Both the position numbers and the translations under genes were made by a program. This document shows, one piece after another, positions 1 to 14,836 of a stretch of DNA of 64,000 nt. Under the pieces are notes generated by a model. The model did not search any database and was not told the DNA's origin. It worked only from the letters and a program-made list of their open reading frames with translations. The DNA comes from Diphasiastrum complanatum. Lineage: Eukaryota > Streptophyta > Lycopodiopsida > Lycopodiales > Lycopodiaceae. Location of the stretch: assembly GCA_029204225.1 (NCBI GenBank), contig CM055097.1:53433592-53497591 (forward strand). The letters run 5' to 3'. Positions within the stretch are counted from its first letter, which is position 1. The number at the start of each line of letters is the position of its first letter.

Positions 1-79
1 CTCGTGGCAAGGCCAACTGATCCTTATCCACTGATAGGACCCACAGTACAGTAACACAGTGATTCTACTTTAATTCTAA
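1..79 (-). repeat. 3' LTR of copia-A (partial)
   Basis: Closely matches the inner part of 5722-5800 at the other end of the element. In element sense it begins TTAGAATT at 79, directly after the polypurine tract. The rest lies left of the window. Confidence 0.88.
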
Positions 80-90
80 CTCTCTCCCTT
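80..90 (-). other. Polypurine tract of copia-A
   Basis: On the minus strand this reads as a purine-rich run (AAGGGAGAGAG) abutting the LTR start, the usual primer for plus-strand DNA synthesis in LTR elements. Confidence 0.7.
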
Positions 91-135
91 AAAGTAGAGT
101 CTACTTTTTATGTAGTCATATACATAGCTTTAAAG

Positions 136-1785
136 TCAACAAACTTTAAGTGCAGAAAGCTTTGATCTAAACTTATCAAACTTTTTTCCAGTAAGCGGCT
201 TGGTGAAAATATCAGCTAGTTGTTCTTCTGTGCTACAATGAACAACACGACTCAGCAACCTCTCACGTATAAAGCGATACTGAATCTCAATGTGTTTAGT
301 TCTCGCATGGAACACTGGATTCTTTGCTAGTTGAATGCCACTCTGACTGTCGCTATGTAAAGTTGTGAGATTTTTCTCCTTCATGCCAACTTCTTCCAAG
401 ATTTGTCTCAACCATATAGCTTCATGTGCTGCACTACACATTGCCTTATACTCTACTTCTGTGGTGGAAAGAGCAATTGTACTTTGCTTCTTACTAGACT
501 AGAAAAAACAACTACCACAAAACTGGAATACATACCCTGTGGTGGATTTACGATCATTATAGTCACCTCCCCAATCCGCATCCACATAGCCACACAACTC
601 AGGTAAACCATCATGCTTCCTATGAATCAAGCCATACTATGAAGTGTCTTTCACGTAACGCAAAATGCATTTAGCTGCCTTCCAATGCGTTTCCGTAGGT
701 GCTGCCATAAACTGACTTACAATGCCAACAGCATAGCATATATCTGGTCTAGTCGTGGTAAGGTGAATCAAGCTCCCTACTAATGGTCTATACAGCGTAG
801 CATCAAATGACTGTGACTCATCAAGCTTAGAAAGCTTTTTACCTGGTTCAATAAGAGTGTTTACTGGTTTGCAATCCTGCAACCTAAACATGTGCAGCAA
901 CTCTTTGACATACTTCACCTGTGTTAAACCCACTTCGTGTCCTTTTTGTCACACTTCTACTCCAAGGCAGTAATGCATCAGGCTGAGATCTGTCATCTCG
1001 AATTGTTCCATGAGGTATTTCTTGATCATGTCTATCATCTCTTGATTATTTCCCGTAATAATCAAGTCATCAACATAAAGAGCAATCAAAGCAACCATAC
1101 CATCAAAGCATAAGACATATAGATTTGGATCAGAATGTGTTCTCACCATTCCCTTTAAACGAAAGTAGGCATCAATCTTGAATTACCACGCATGTGGTGC
1201 TTGTTTAAGACCATAAAGCACTTTCTTCAAGCGACATAGTTTATTTTCCTAAAAGCCTTCAGGTTGATCCATGAACACTTCTTCTTCTAACTCACCATTT
1301 AGAAAAGCAGATTTCACATCCATCTGATGCAAAGGCCAACTAAAATGTGAAGCTAAAACAACAAGTAGACGTAGAGTATTCCACTTACATACTGGTGCAA
1401 AGGTCTCCTCATAGTCAATGCCTTTACTTTGTGCATACCCTTTGATCACCCATCTTGCCTTGTGCTTTGCTATACTTCCATCTGCATGATACTTAGTCCT
1501 GTATACCCATTTGCAACCAATGGATTTCTTGCCAACTGGTGGTTCTTCTAAGTCCCATGTGCTATGCTTAGAAATTGACTCCATCTCCTCTCCCATGGCC
1601 TTGACCCAAATGCCATCATTCTTCGCTTCACCATAAGTCGAAGGTTCTTTGCTTTGAATAATGCTAGATAAGAGAGCATAATTTGCTTCATACCTTTCAG
1701 GTTGTGTCTTCTCTCTTGTTGATCTTCGAAGCTCTCCCTGGCTAGATGATCCTGGAAAGTCATCCATGTCGCAGCTCTCCAACAA
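136..1785 (-). pseudogene. copia-A reverse transcriptase and RNase H (broken)
   Basis: One frame on the minus strand holds the conserved copia RT region: the W-V-Y-R-T-K block, K-A-R-W-V-I-K-G-Y, the D-V-K-S-A-F-L-N-G motif, the catalytic Y-V-D-D box (near 1070) and then RNase H with D-A-D-W (near 590) and the conserved S-A-A-H-E-A-I-W-L and H-I-E-I-Q-Y-R-F-I-R blocks at the C-terminus. The natural stop is TGA at 136-138. In-frame stops separate the open blocks 1249-1785, 949-1149, 637-933 and 136-441. All blocks share the same frame, so the damage here is point mutation rather than frameshift. Confidence 0.93.
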
Positions 1786-1821
1786 TCTCTCAAACCACTT
1801 AGGGAGCTTCCTGTCAGGTGA

Positions 1822-3433
1822 TCAGCTTCCTGGTGAAAATGTATCCCACGGTACATCCTTCTCCTTGTGTTTGTCGCCTGCAACTTCAATCCTTCTTGCA
1901 CCAAAAGGTTTGTCCCTACCTCTCCAACCTGTCTCTTGAGGTTGAGTAGTAGTATCTTGAGATGTATCCTCATGTTCATCACTCGGAAGGTCAATCAATG
2001 GATCATCATCGGGTGGTATCCTCACTATACCATCTTTCTCACTGGATGTGTCTATCTTCTCAGCATCCTCGTCTTCATACATCTTGGATTCATCAAAGAT
2101 AACATCACGGCTTATATGGATTTTGTTTTTCACTGGATCAAAACATCTATAGCCCTTCACACGATCATCATATCCTAGGAATATGCACTTGATAGCTTTT
2201 ACATCAAGTTTACATCTTTCTTCCTTAGGAATGTGTACAAAGGCCTTACATCCAAAGATTCGCAAGTGGTTCACCTTTGGCTTCTTATTCATGAATGCTT
2301 CCTCATGTGTGATCTTTGGTGTGGCAATCGTAGGACTTCTATTCTAAAGATAGACTGCCATGCTACATGCTTCTGACCAAAAATCTTTTGGTAGTTTCAT
2401 CTCAGCTAGCATAGATCTGGCACTTTCCACAATCGTACAATTCTTGTGCTCAGCTACACCATTGAGAGCATGAGTATGAGCTTGCGTATATTGTCTTTTA
2501 ATCCCACATTGACCCAAAGATCATTGAAGTCATTAGACTTGTACTCACCTCCACTATTTGATCTTAGGACTTTGATCTTCCTACCTGTCCAACCAATGCT
2601 TTGAAGCTCTTGAAGTTATCAAATGCATCTGATTTCTTCTTCAAGAAGTAGATCCACATCTTACGTGACATATCATCAATAAAGGTCATGAAATAAAAGG
2701 CTTTACCTAAGGACATGGTCCTCATAGGCCCGCATAAATCTGTGTGGATTAAATCCAGGATGTTCTTTGCTCTTGCAACACCCCCTTTATTGAACTTCTC
2801 TCGATGCTGCTTCCCATATACACAAGATTCGCACATCGATTTTAAGTGATCTTCCATGGTAGGCAATCCTGTTACCATCTCCAATTTTCTCATCAAACTG
2901 AGGCTTCCCAAGTTTAGGTGACCAAGCCTCTTATGCCACAACTCAGTTTGCGATGGAATGGACGATACAAGTCCATGTTGCCCCTTAATTGTAGCACTCA
3001 ACGTGTACAATTTTGTATTGGGCTCTCTTACTCCATCCGCAATAACTTTGAACTTTTGGTTCACATACTTCACAAAGCAATGATCATGGGCGAATTCTAC
3101 TTTCAACTTCTAATTAGTAATGACTCCAACAGAAAGTAGATTTTTCTTCAAATCTGGTACGTAAAGTACCTCCCTGATCATCCTACTTTTGACATCAGGT
3201 AGTTGGATTGAAACAATGCCTATCCCCTTGATCTTGCACACCTCACCATTTGCTTGTGAAACAGATGTTCCATTATCCAACACTTTCAAACTACTGAACC
3301 AATTCTTGTTACCTGTCATGTATCTTGTGGCTCCCGAGTCAATATACCATGCTCGATCATCTTGATTAGATGACAATGCAGATATGAAGATGCTAGAGTC
3401 TTCAATCTCACCCTCATCGACAAGGTTACCTGC
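1822..3433 (-). pseudogene. copia-A protease and integrase (broken)
   Basis: The protease is recognisable by W-Y-I-D-S-G-A-T near 3345. The integrase follows with H-K-R-L-G-H-L (near 2930) and C-E-S-C of the zinc-binding region, the first catalytic Asp in H-T-D-L-C-G-P (near 2740), and the G-V-A-E-H-K-N block carrying the catalytic Glu (near 2455). A TAG stop near 3110 and a frame change between about 2560 and 2290 interrupt it. The C-terminal block 1822-2292 has the G-C-K-A-F-V-H-I-P and I-F-L-G-Y signatures. The protein processes the polyprotein and inserts the cDNA in live relatives; here it cannot be made whole. Confidence 0.9.
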
Positions 3434-4215
3434 TTATTTTGGTTTCCCCTTGCCTTGTTCCGCCAGAAATTTGCGACATTCACTCTTCCAATGGCCCTTT
3501 TTACCACAATGGAAGATCCCTCGTCCTCCTGAGACTTGGCAAATTGTTGTTTAGACTTCTTCTTGCCCTTGCCCTTGCCTTGTTTTTGGCATGTCGCAAG
3601 TGCCTGATCGTCAGTATTTTGACGTCTAGCTTTCACCATTTCTCGCCTTTGCTCTTCCTGCATCAAGATCCATGTGAGCTCGTCAAAGGTTCGCAATCTT
3701 TCTCTTGATGCTATTCCGCTCACAAACATCTGATAGGGTTCTGCAATGCCGCACAATGCATTGTGCACCAACTCCACGTCATGTATGCGCTCACCAATAG
3801 AATGCAGTTCATCCCTCATTGTCTTGATTCTGGTCATGTACGTCTGAATGTGCTCTCCTTGGTCCATGCGGACACTATTCAACTTTGACTTCAGAAACAT
3901 GATTCTTGACGAATTTGACATCTCGAACTACTCCTTTAGCACATCCCATGCATGTCTGGGTGTAACAACATCACAAATGTGGGTAATGATGTGATTCTTC
4001 ACTAACAAGTTAATGAAGGTCAAAGCTTTTCTCATCTTTTTGTCGAACACTTTGATATCCGCTTCATTTGGCGGCCTTCTCTCATCACCTGTGATGATTT
4101 CTCACACGTCTTTCTCCATCAGTATGTTTTTTATTTTGAATTTCCACACTGCATAGTTAAAAATCCCGTCCAATTTGCTACTTTCACTCAAAATGGACTC
4201 TCCCATGTTTGCCAT
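3434..4215 (-). pseudogene. copia-A gag (broken)
   Basis: I place the start at ATG 4213-4215, which gives M-A-N-M-G-E-S and runs into the typical copia gag core. A TAG at 3928-3930 sits where a sense codon, probably CAG, is expected, just before M-S-N-S-S-R. Further on a small deletion near 3510 shifts the frame; the zinc knuckle C-G-K-K-G-H-W-K-S-E-C is legible in the shifted frame but its first cysteine is gone. The shifted frame ends at TAA 3434-3436. Confidence 0.85.
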
Positions 4216-5010
4216 CGCAAAACTGCTTGAAACTTCTGAAGTAGGCTAAAAACAGTATGCCGAGGCCAACAGTGATGTCAAAAGTTAAAAATAATGACCT
4301 GCACTTTTTCCCTTACCAGGCCACTCGCCGCTTTTCCACCAATTTGAAAGCCAAATCGGCGTTGCCTTCCGAAATGCACTCAGTCGTCAACTCCCAACAA
4401 CGTGCCCAGTGGAATCACTTCTGGGGCATTCCGAATATTTTCTCCGTTACAATCACTTTGTTTTGTTGTACTGTACTTGCAGGTACAGTCCGGGTGCCCT
4501 TCGTTTGGAAGTTTTAGCCTTTCGTTTGGGTCAAAACGGGCAAAGGACCCAAAAATAGGGACTTTTCTAGTTTTTGAACTGTTTCTTCACCTTGAAGAAA
4601 CTTCACTCTTCACTTGTGAAGGGACCCAACTCCAATTTCAATATGAAAATGTTTAATGAAGTTGAAGGCCAAAATGCACTTCACTTCTTCAGGGCCCTCT
4701 TCAACAACCCTTCAGACTCCATCCAATAGTTGATTCTGATCCAACCGTGGATATCCTTTCTGGATAGCATAAACTGAGCCGTTGATCTTGTAGCTTCTCT
4801 ATCCAATGGATCTGAGCACTCTTGTGCACTAATGGAGAGTCTTGTAAGCGCTACCCACTCCGAAACGCTATGGTTTCACCCTGGTTCCACACGCGAACAG
4901 TCTGCGACCTCCCTGTCTATGGTCGCGCCTCCCCACACTCGTTTTTGCTTGATCTAACTCGTCTATGGATCGATTTGAGCATGATCTGAGGCCTAGAGCA
5001 GGGTCGCCCT

Positions 5011-5020
5011 ACTGATACCA
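5011..5020 (-). other. Second primer-site-like motif inside the copia-A leader
   Basis: The plus strand reads ACTGATACCA, that is TGGTATCAGT on the minus strand, matching the first nine bases of the initiator-Met primer site. It lies about 500 bases inside the true primer site at 5519-5530. Confidence 0.4.
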
Positions 5021-5024
5021 AGTT

Positions 5025-5507
5025 TGTAGAGTGTTCACTCAAGAGGTTCCGTGGAGAAACGATGATTTTAGCTCAACTTGACAAAGTGGCTTTTTTCACC
5101 TTTTACCGCAAATCTGCTAGGGTAACTGTATGGAGACAAATCTCTAACATAAACCTCAGAATCTCTCCATGGCTGGTTGACAATGTGATTAGCTTCCTTC
5201 CTGTCCTTACGGCATCCAAAATTGTGCACAAACAGCGAAGAAATCACCAGTTATGTATAAAAAATCGTAACCCCAAACCCGGTTTCAATTTTCAGCTGGC
5301 TTCAAAATTGTCAAATTTTCACCAGAATTTTCCCTATCTGATGCTATGCATAGGCCAATAGTTCCTCTGCTGAGCTTGGCAAGCCTCTATAAACTAGAAA
5401 CCGTGCACCAGTGCTTCTCTTTCCGTCTTCAACCCGCCGTAAACCCTGAACTCTCAGAAGACAGTTTTCCCGAAGCTCTCTTCAACGACAATATTGTACT
5501 GTGTACA
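5025..5507 (-). repeat. Candidate inner LTR or LTR remnant
   Basis: This segment lies between the two primer-site-like motifs. Its ends read TGTAGA on the left and TGTACA on the right of the plus strand, giving TG...CA termini, and it directly abuts the 5011-5020 motif as a 5' LTR would. No second copy is visible in the window, so it may be leader sequence rather than an LTR. Confidence 0.3.
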
Positions 5508-5518
5508 CTCCCTGTACG

Positions 5519-5530
5519 GCTCTGATACCA
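5519..5530 (-). other. Primer-binding site of copia-A (tRNA-iMet type)
   Basis: The plus strand reads GCTCTGATACCA, the complement of TGGTATCAGAGC used by most plant copia elements. It sits two bases inside the 5' LTR. Confidence 0.88.
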
Positions 5531-5532
5531 AC

Positions 5533-5800
5533 TTAGAATTTGCTTTGCACAGGAACACAGATCATGCTACACAGTAACACAAACATAAAACACTCTCCAC
5601 AACGAGCTCACATAGCATTGTATTTCTCAAAATGAAATTACAATGTACATATAGTTGTTCACTCAGGCAACTCATGCATGACTCGGGTTGCCGTTGGCGG
5701 GACGCGTGTCCCATCGACTTGCCTCGTGGCGAGGCCAACTGATCCTTATCCATTGATAGGACCACAGTACAGTAACACAATTATTCTACTTTAATTCTAA
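5533..5800 (-). repeat. 5' LTR of copia-A
   Basis: 268-base LTR bounded by TTAGAATT and AATTCTAA. Its right 79 bases are nearly the same as bases 1-79. It follows the primer site. Confidence 0.85.
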
Positions 5801-6454
5801 TTGTTTTACCATGAATTCATTTTTTGCTTTTCAAAAAATCTAGGGCTATCCTTCTACAAAAATCAGCATCTTTTTTAATAACATCCTCTTCTAACGATTC
5901 ATAAGTGGGTAAAAGTTTCATAAGTTTAAACCAACCATTGTATAATTCGGAGGCTACATTGTAGATATCCGTGTTTTGTAAAACAATATGATTCAAACCT
6001 TTTTTCCAAGATTGTCGTATAAAATTACTTCTGAGTATAGTGCAATCCGTAGACACAACATGATCAAATTTCTTGAATATAAAATTTTTGAAACGTTTCG
6101 AAGTAGAGCAATTACACATAGGAAGATTTTCAATTTCAAAATCACAAAAAACATATTATGGAAAGTACCACTCGTGCTTGACATTAGATGAGTAAGACCT
6201 ACCAAACACAATATCATGAAATGGTTCTTGAATGACACCAAAAAGTTGTAATAAAATGCGAACATAAAATTGCTTCACATGGATAGTCTCAAACATCCTA
6301 TTACGATAAACAAAATGCAAAAAGATTTTTCCCTTATTACATATGTGGAACTAGTGAAAAACTAGTCAAGTTGAAAATTGTCATTTGTCACTCTATTATT
6401 AGTTGATCAAGCATAGCCATGTAAATACCCGGTCGAAATGTAATATGGAACTCG
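5801..6454. other. No gene recognised
   Basis: AT-rich sequence flanking copia-A. Short open frames on both strands show no motif I recognise. Confidence 0.5.
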
Positions 6455-7022
6455 TCTGGAAGTCGTTGGACTCGACCAAGGGTGAGACTTGAAGACTCGG
6501 CTGAGGATAGAGCCAGGGACCCGATCGAAACCAGAGTGACGGGCGCGGCCGAGATGTATAGCGTGAAGTTTCAAATAACGTTTGGAGCGCACAGATATCA
6601 TGGTTTTGTGGAGGTTGTGTGTGTGTGCACTGGTGGTAATGGCACCAAATGTTCACAGATTCCAACACAAAGAATCTGTGAAACGCTTGTCTTGGTTTTT
6701 TATCTATACAAGTGGAATTAGTTCCTCCACTAAAGATCACCATCGAAAGGTGGCTCACTCTATTTTATTTAAGATGGGTCTACCACATCTATTACAAGCG
6801 CCTACACATACTAGCTCCTACATGGTCATTCCTTCTCTTGGGATTCACCATGAGGCTCACATAATATTAAACTGTTATCCTAGCTAGTAATTCTCGACTC
6901 TCATGCTCAGCTCTCATTTTCATTCTTCTCTTCTTCCTCAGGGACCTCCTCAGTCTAGAGCAAGAGGTGCTTTTAGAATAGCTGGGCTCGGCATCTTGGG
7001 GATTCCTCAGAATTTGCCAACA
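6455..7022 (-). repeat. LTR-like repeat, copy 1
   Basis: On the minus strand it begins TGTTGGCAAATTCTGAGG at 7022, a typical plant LTR start. It aligns, in inverted orientation, with two blocks of 15,938-17,240. Shared landmarks are the stretch around CTAGCTAGTAAT, the GTGGCTCACTC block and the block with CACAGATTCC. No primer site or polypurine tract is visible beside it, so it may be a solo LTR. Confidence 0.55.
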
Positions 7023-11099
<4,077 letters not shown>

Positions 11100-12083
11100 T
11101 AATCTAATCAAGAAATTGTGACTTCGCACGGGTCCCCATTGAAAATTTCTAATGAAATTTCTTCAATTTTCTCCTTCAAGACCCTTTAGGGCCTTTCTAG
11201 CCTCTATCTGATGGTTGAACTAGATCCAATGGCCCACAGCTCTCACGACCTCTACTGTGATCCAATTTGGGCCCGATCCAACAATTTTCAGCTTTATCGA
11301 ATGCCAAAGTTGACTCTTCCAGATGCTTAGAACCTAGAGCCGCTAAGTGCACACTTTCGCTGGTTGCGCATGATAGCCCACACTAGCTTCTTTTTTTCTT
11401 CTCAAGTTTTCTTGCTATGGCAGGATATTTCAACTCTTTCCAAGATGATTTTGGAGCGTTTTTGATATTATTTGATGCTACAACATGCTACACCCCGTCC
11501 CTATGGCATGGAAGAAATTTTCAGGTTCCAAATTGATTGAGAATTGAGTGCACAGTAAGCAAATTTCAAAAAATTGTCATTTTTCTGACATGCAGGGTTC
11601 TTTTGGCTATTGTTCCTTGGCAAATCTCCATCCCATTTAGAGATTTCTCTTGCTGCTCACCTCTCTGAAGTCGACCTACCTCTACAATTGTGATTTAGTT
11701 ACAACATTCAATTTGGTGAAAATTCCTTTATAAACAACTTAGCTTTGTGGAAGAAGCTTTGAAATATGAGAAATTACAAATTTTCAACCTTTCAACAAGT
11801 CTTGCCTTGTAAAGTGGCATTCTATCACTATCCTTTGGATCTCCTCTACAAATTTTGTTGCATCAAACAACCGTCCATACAATGAATACCATGTCTCAAA
11901 CAATAGTTTTTTTTTTTTTGAAAAAACATCAAAACTGCAATTTACCTCAGAATTCTCCTTGGATTGTTACTTCAACTTTTATGATCGCTTGAAGATTAGA
12001 TTGAAGGAACTTTTCTACTTGTCATCCAAACTACCGATATCTTGCATGGCATACACCTGCAACACCCTGCAGCTCTAATACCA
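11100..12083 (-). repeat. Probable LTR-retrotransposon leader remnant with primer-site variant
   Basis: The plus strand at 12,072-12,083 reads GCTCTAATACCA, an 11 of 12 match to the complement of the initiator-Met primer site, followed at 12,084 by TGTGTGAATTC as an LTR end would be. The sequence to the left is similar in style to the copia-A leader. Gag and pol are not visible, so only a fragment remains. Confidence 0.35.
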
Positions 12084-14557
12084 TGTGTGAATTCTCAAAG
12101 GATAAGTCAAGATCTAGTGCAACATTCAGATCACATTAGTAATCACCATAGATCAAGCATCCATAGCTCTCAAAGTGACACAATAAAAAGCTATTGAATT
12201 ACAAAGAAATACAGTATACATAAAAACAACAAAATTGCATGCCTTTGACAAGTGTCCTAAAATTAGCCTACACTGTCAAACTAGAATTAGGCCCAGTATG
12301 GCCAAATTTGACTGAAAAACTCAAAACATGCTCCTGAGTATAGCAAATATTGTAAGTGATACTATACATCAAAGTTTCTACGTATGGCTACTCGACTAGT
12401 CCAAGTAGCCAATTTCAGAACAAGTGCTCGATTGATATGCCGATAGTGGATCAAGTCACAATCACTACTGAAAATACAATAAACTAGATAAACTGTAAAT
12501 CTAATTTAACTATATGATACCACGGTTTGAGCTTATATAAAATTTGATTTTTAACACAAGATACAAGCGAGAAAATGATACCTTATTTACCTTCTAGGTC
12601 AATGCCACAGTTAAGGGTTGCACACACAATGAGGACATAAAATGTATACGCAAACTGTTTACCAATTAGCTGATGACTAATCGTGTTCTCCACCACATGA
12701 AGACCAAATTTCAAGGCTAGTGTAAATTGTGTGCAATCAACCCTAGATAAATGTTAACCCGATCAATTAGTTATTTTTTTGCTACTCCTAGGGATTTTAC
12801 ATAGCAAAATTATTGATTGTTATTGGTTAACATAATTTACTCCCACCCTAGAGAACATGACCTGGATAAATGTTATTTTCCACTAATAGAGGGGTTTCAA
12901 CGTTTTAGGATTTTAAGGATTCATAAAAAATACTTTCAAAGCAGTCAATAGAACTTTGAATGCCTACTTCACTTTTCTCTTTTAAGGCATTTTGCTAGCC
13001 TAGTCCCCATCCCCACTAAGTCCAACACAAATCATCAATTTTTCAACAATTGCGCACTGCAAAGTGTACACTTTGCAATTTTTCGACTGTAAATCGTTAT
13101 CTGTCTCTATGTGTTAACTCTCCATTAGTTAGTTTTATGCTACTCCCAAGGCCAAACATTTATCTAGCATTGACTGTATTTGTAGGTTCAATTGTTGTGA
13201 GATTCAAGAACGACAAAAACCATAACCATAATTACTTCCAGTTTTGGGCTGTTCAAGCGTCACGAGGCTGGGATATATTATTCCGTATGTGTCGCCCTTA
13301 CCAGGGCTCCACATATGGTGCATTACATCTGGTAGATCTCACCCCCATGAGACTATACACAAGGCAACAAATGGGTAATAAGACTTCTGACTGGCCAAGA
13401 AGTTAATTACTTAATTATTTTTGCTCTTATTCCAGAAATGCTATAGATGCGTTGCATCTTGATCATTCCACAAATTGAGCTAAATGCCTGAATGCAGAGA
13501 CTCCTACATGCCTCAACTAGCAGAGACCTACATGCCTCAAACTAGCACGTGTACACTTTTTAAGCACTCTCATCACTCTTCTCTGGCACTTACAAGCCTC
13601 AAACTAGCATGTTGACACGTTTTAAGCACACTCTCCTCACCCTTGACATAGAGGGTGGAGGCCTGGGTGTGTATGCCCGTGCCTCCCCTCTGTCACACAG
13701 CTCAGGGTGACATTTAGCTCCACGCCTCTTCGAGAACAGTGCCTTGGTATGCATTGCAGGACAAGTCAGAACTGGTCTGAACTCCGAACCTTCCTCCTCA
13801 GCAACGCAATGACGATTATCTTCTCAATCATTCTGTGGTCTATGGCCTTTGACCATTTAGCGTGAATGACTTCCAGAATACTGATTTTTACAGTAGATTC
13901 CACGTTGCCAGGTAGTTAGTTTTAGTAAATCTGTAACTGTGCAGGAATGCAGCTGATGGCGAACACAGTTATCACTATTTCTTGGAAAGTACTGTGTAAC
14001 AGGTGTCAGCTCCTCATTGGTTCAGGGCCAGAATCTGAGAGCTCATGCTGATAAGCTAGCAGGGGCCAAGGAGACTTTACCCCAGCTTGTGAATTATGCT
14101 ATCTTCTGTAAAAAATCTTTGATCTTTTGAAAGAGATGTCATTGGACCTGTTGCAAAAACTATCAATCTTTGATGCTTCAACATAAAGTACTCAACCCAA
14201 AGCCACGAAGTGACTAGAATTAACCATTCTTCGGCATTTGATTCCAACGTCTCCATTTGAAGATATTTCTTCCAAAACAGAATTTTTTATAAAAATGTGA
14301 GGTGTAACCGCAAAAAGTCTGTAAGGGGGCGAATGTAAAAGACTTCACAGGTTGTTATTGATAGCTCTCGGGATTAATTTTGTACGGACGCTACTTTTTA
14401 AGACGCTTGGCAAGGTTTTGGGCAACTTATTCCATGTACACTCTAAATATGTACACCCAAATAATTCTCAAACCGTTGTGGTATACACAATTTTGATGTC
14501 CCTTACCGACTTTTCTTTCTGCCTCCGGGTATCAAATAGCCTCTGTAATTTGAAAAG
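12084..14557. other. 3' flank of the glycosyltransferase gene; no gene recognised
   Basis: Contains the probable 3' untranslated region next to the stop codon at 14,558 and AT-rich spacer. A short imperfect duplication (CTCAAACTAGCA block) lies at about 13,525-13,640. An open frame at 13,050-13,406 on the plus strand has no recognisable domain and I do not call it. Confidence 0.45.
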
Positions 14558-14836
14558 CTACCAAAACCGATCCTTGTTTACACTCATATATCCGGCCATG
14601 ACCTTTCCACCAGTGCTTCGCATTCCATCAATAAGAAAACACCAAGTAGAACCAAGGGCTCCAATGAAAAAATCTGCTTCTTCTGCCATAAGAAAATTCA
14701 CAAATGCATTGTTGCTGCTAGCTTTTCTTCCAAGACTTGCTTCATACATTGCCATGCTTGTGTTTCCATATTGGCGAGTGATGTTTGTATAGTAAAAGTT
14801 CCAACCAGGGATTTGGCCAGATCCTTCAATAATGTC
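14558..14836 (-). CDS. Glycosyltransferase exon 8 (C-terminus)
   Basis: Encodes [17 protein letters not shown] and [13 protein letters not shown], ending in R-F-W and a TAG at 14,558-14,560. Acceptor ATCACAG. Confidence 0.93.
   Translation of the reverse strand, partial: DIIEGSGQIPGWNFYYTNITRQYGNTSMAMYEASLGRKASSNNAFVNFLMAEEADFFIGALGSTWCFLIDGMRSTGGKVMAGYMSVNKDRFW

Larger units (their letters stand above)
1..5800 (-). mobile_element. Ty1/copia LTR retrotransposon (copia-A), decayed, cut by window start
   Basis: Read on the minus strand the order is 5' LTR (5533-5800), initiator-Met tRNA primer site (5519-5530), long leader, gag, protease, integrase, reverse transcriptase, RNase H, polypurine tract (80-90) and the start of the 3' LTR (1-79). 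Integrase before RT is the diagnostic Ty1/copia order. The LTRs match over the visible 79 bases and have inverted ends, TTAGAATT and AATTCTAA. Coding is broken by stops and at least two frame changes, so the copy is not autonomous. The target duplication cannot be tested because the left end lies outside the window. The leader is unusually long and contains a second primer-site-like motif. Confidence 0.92.

Noticed and set aside
13050-13406. Plus-strand open frame of 118 codons
   Set aside because: No domain, no splice partners, low-complexity surroundings; consistent with chance.
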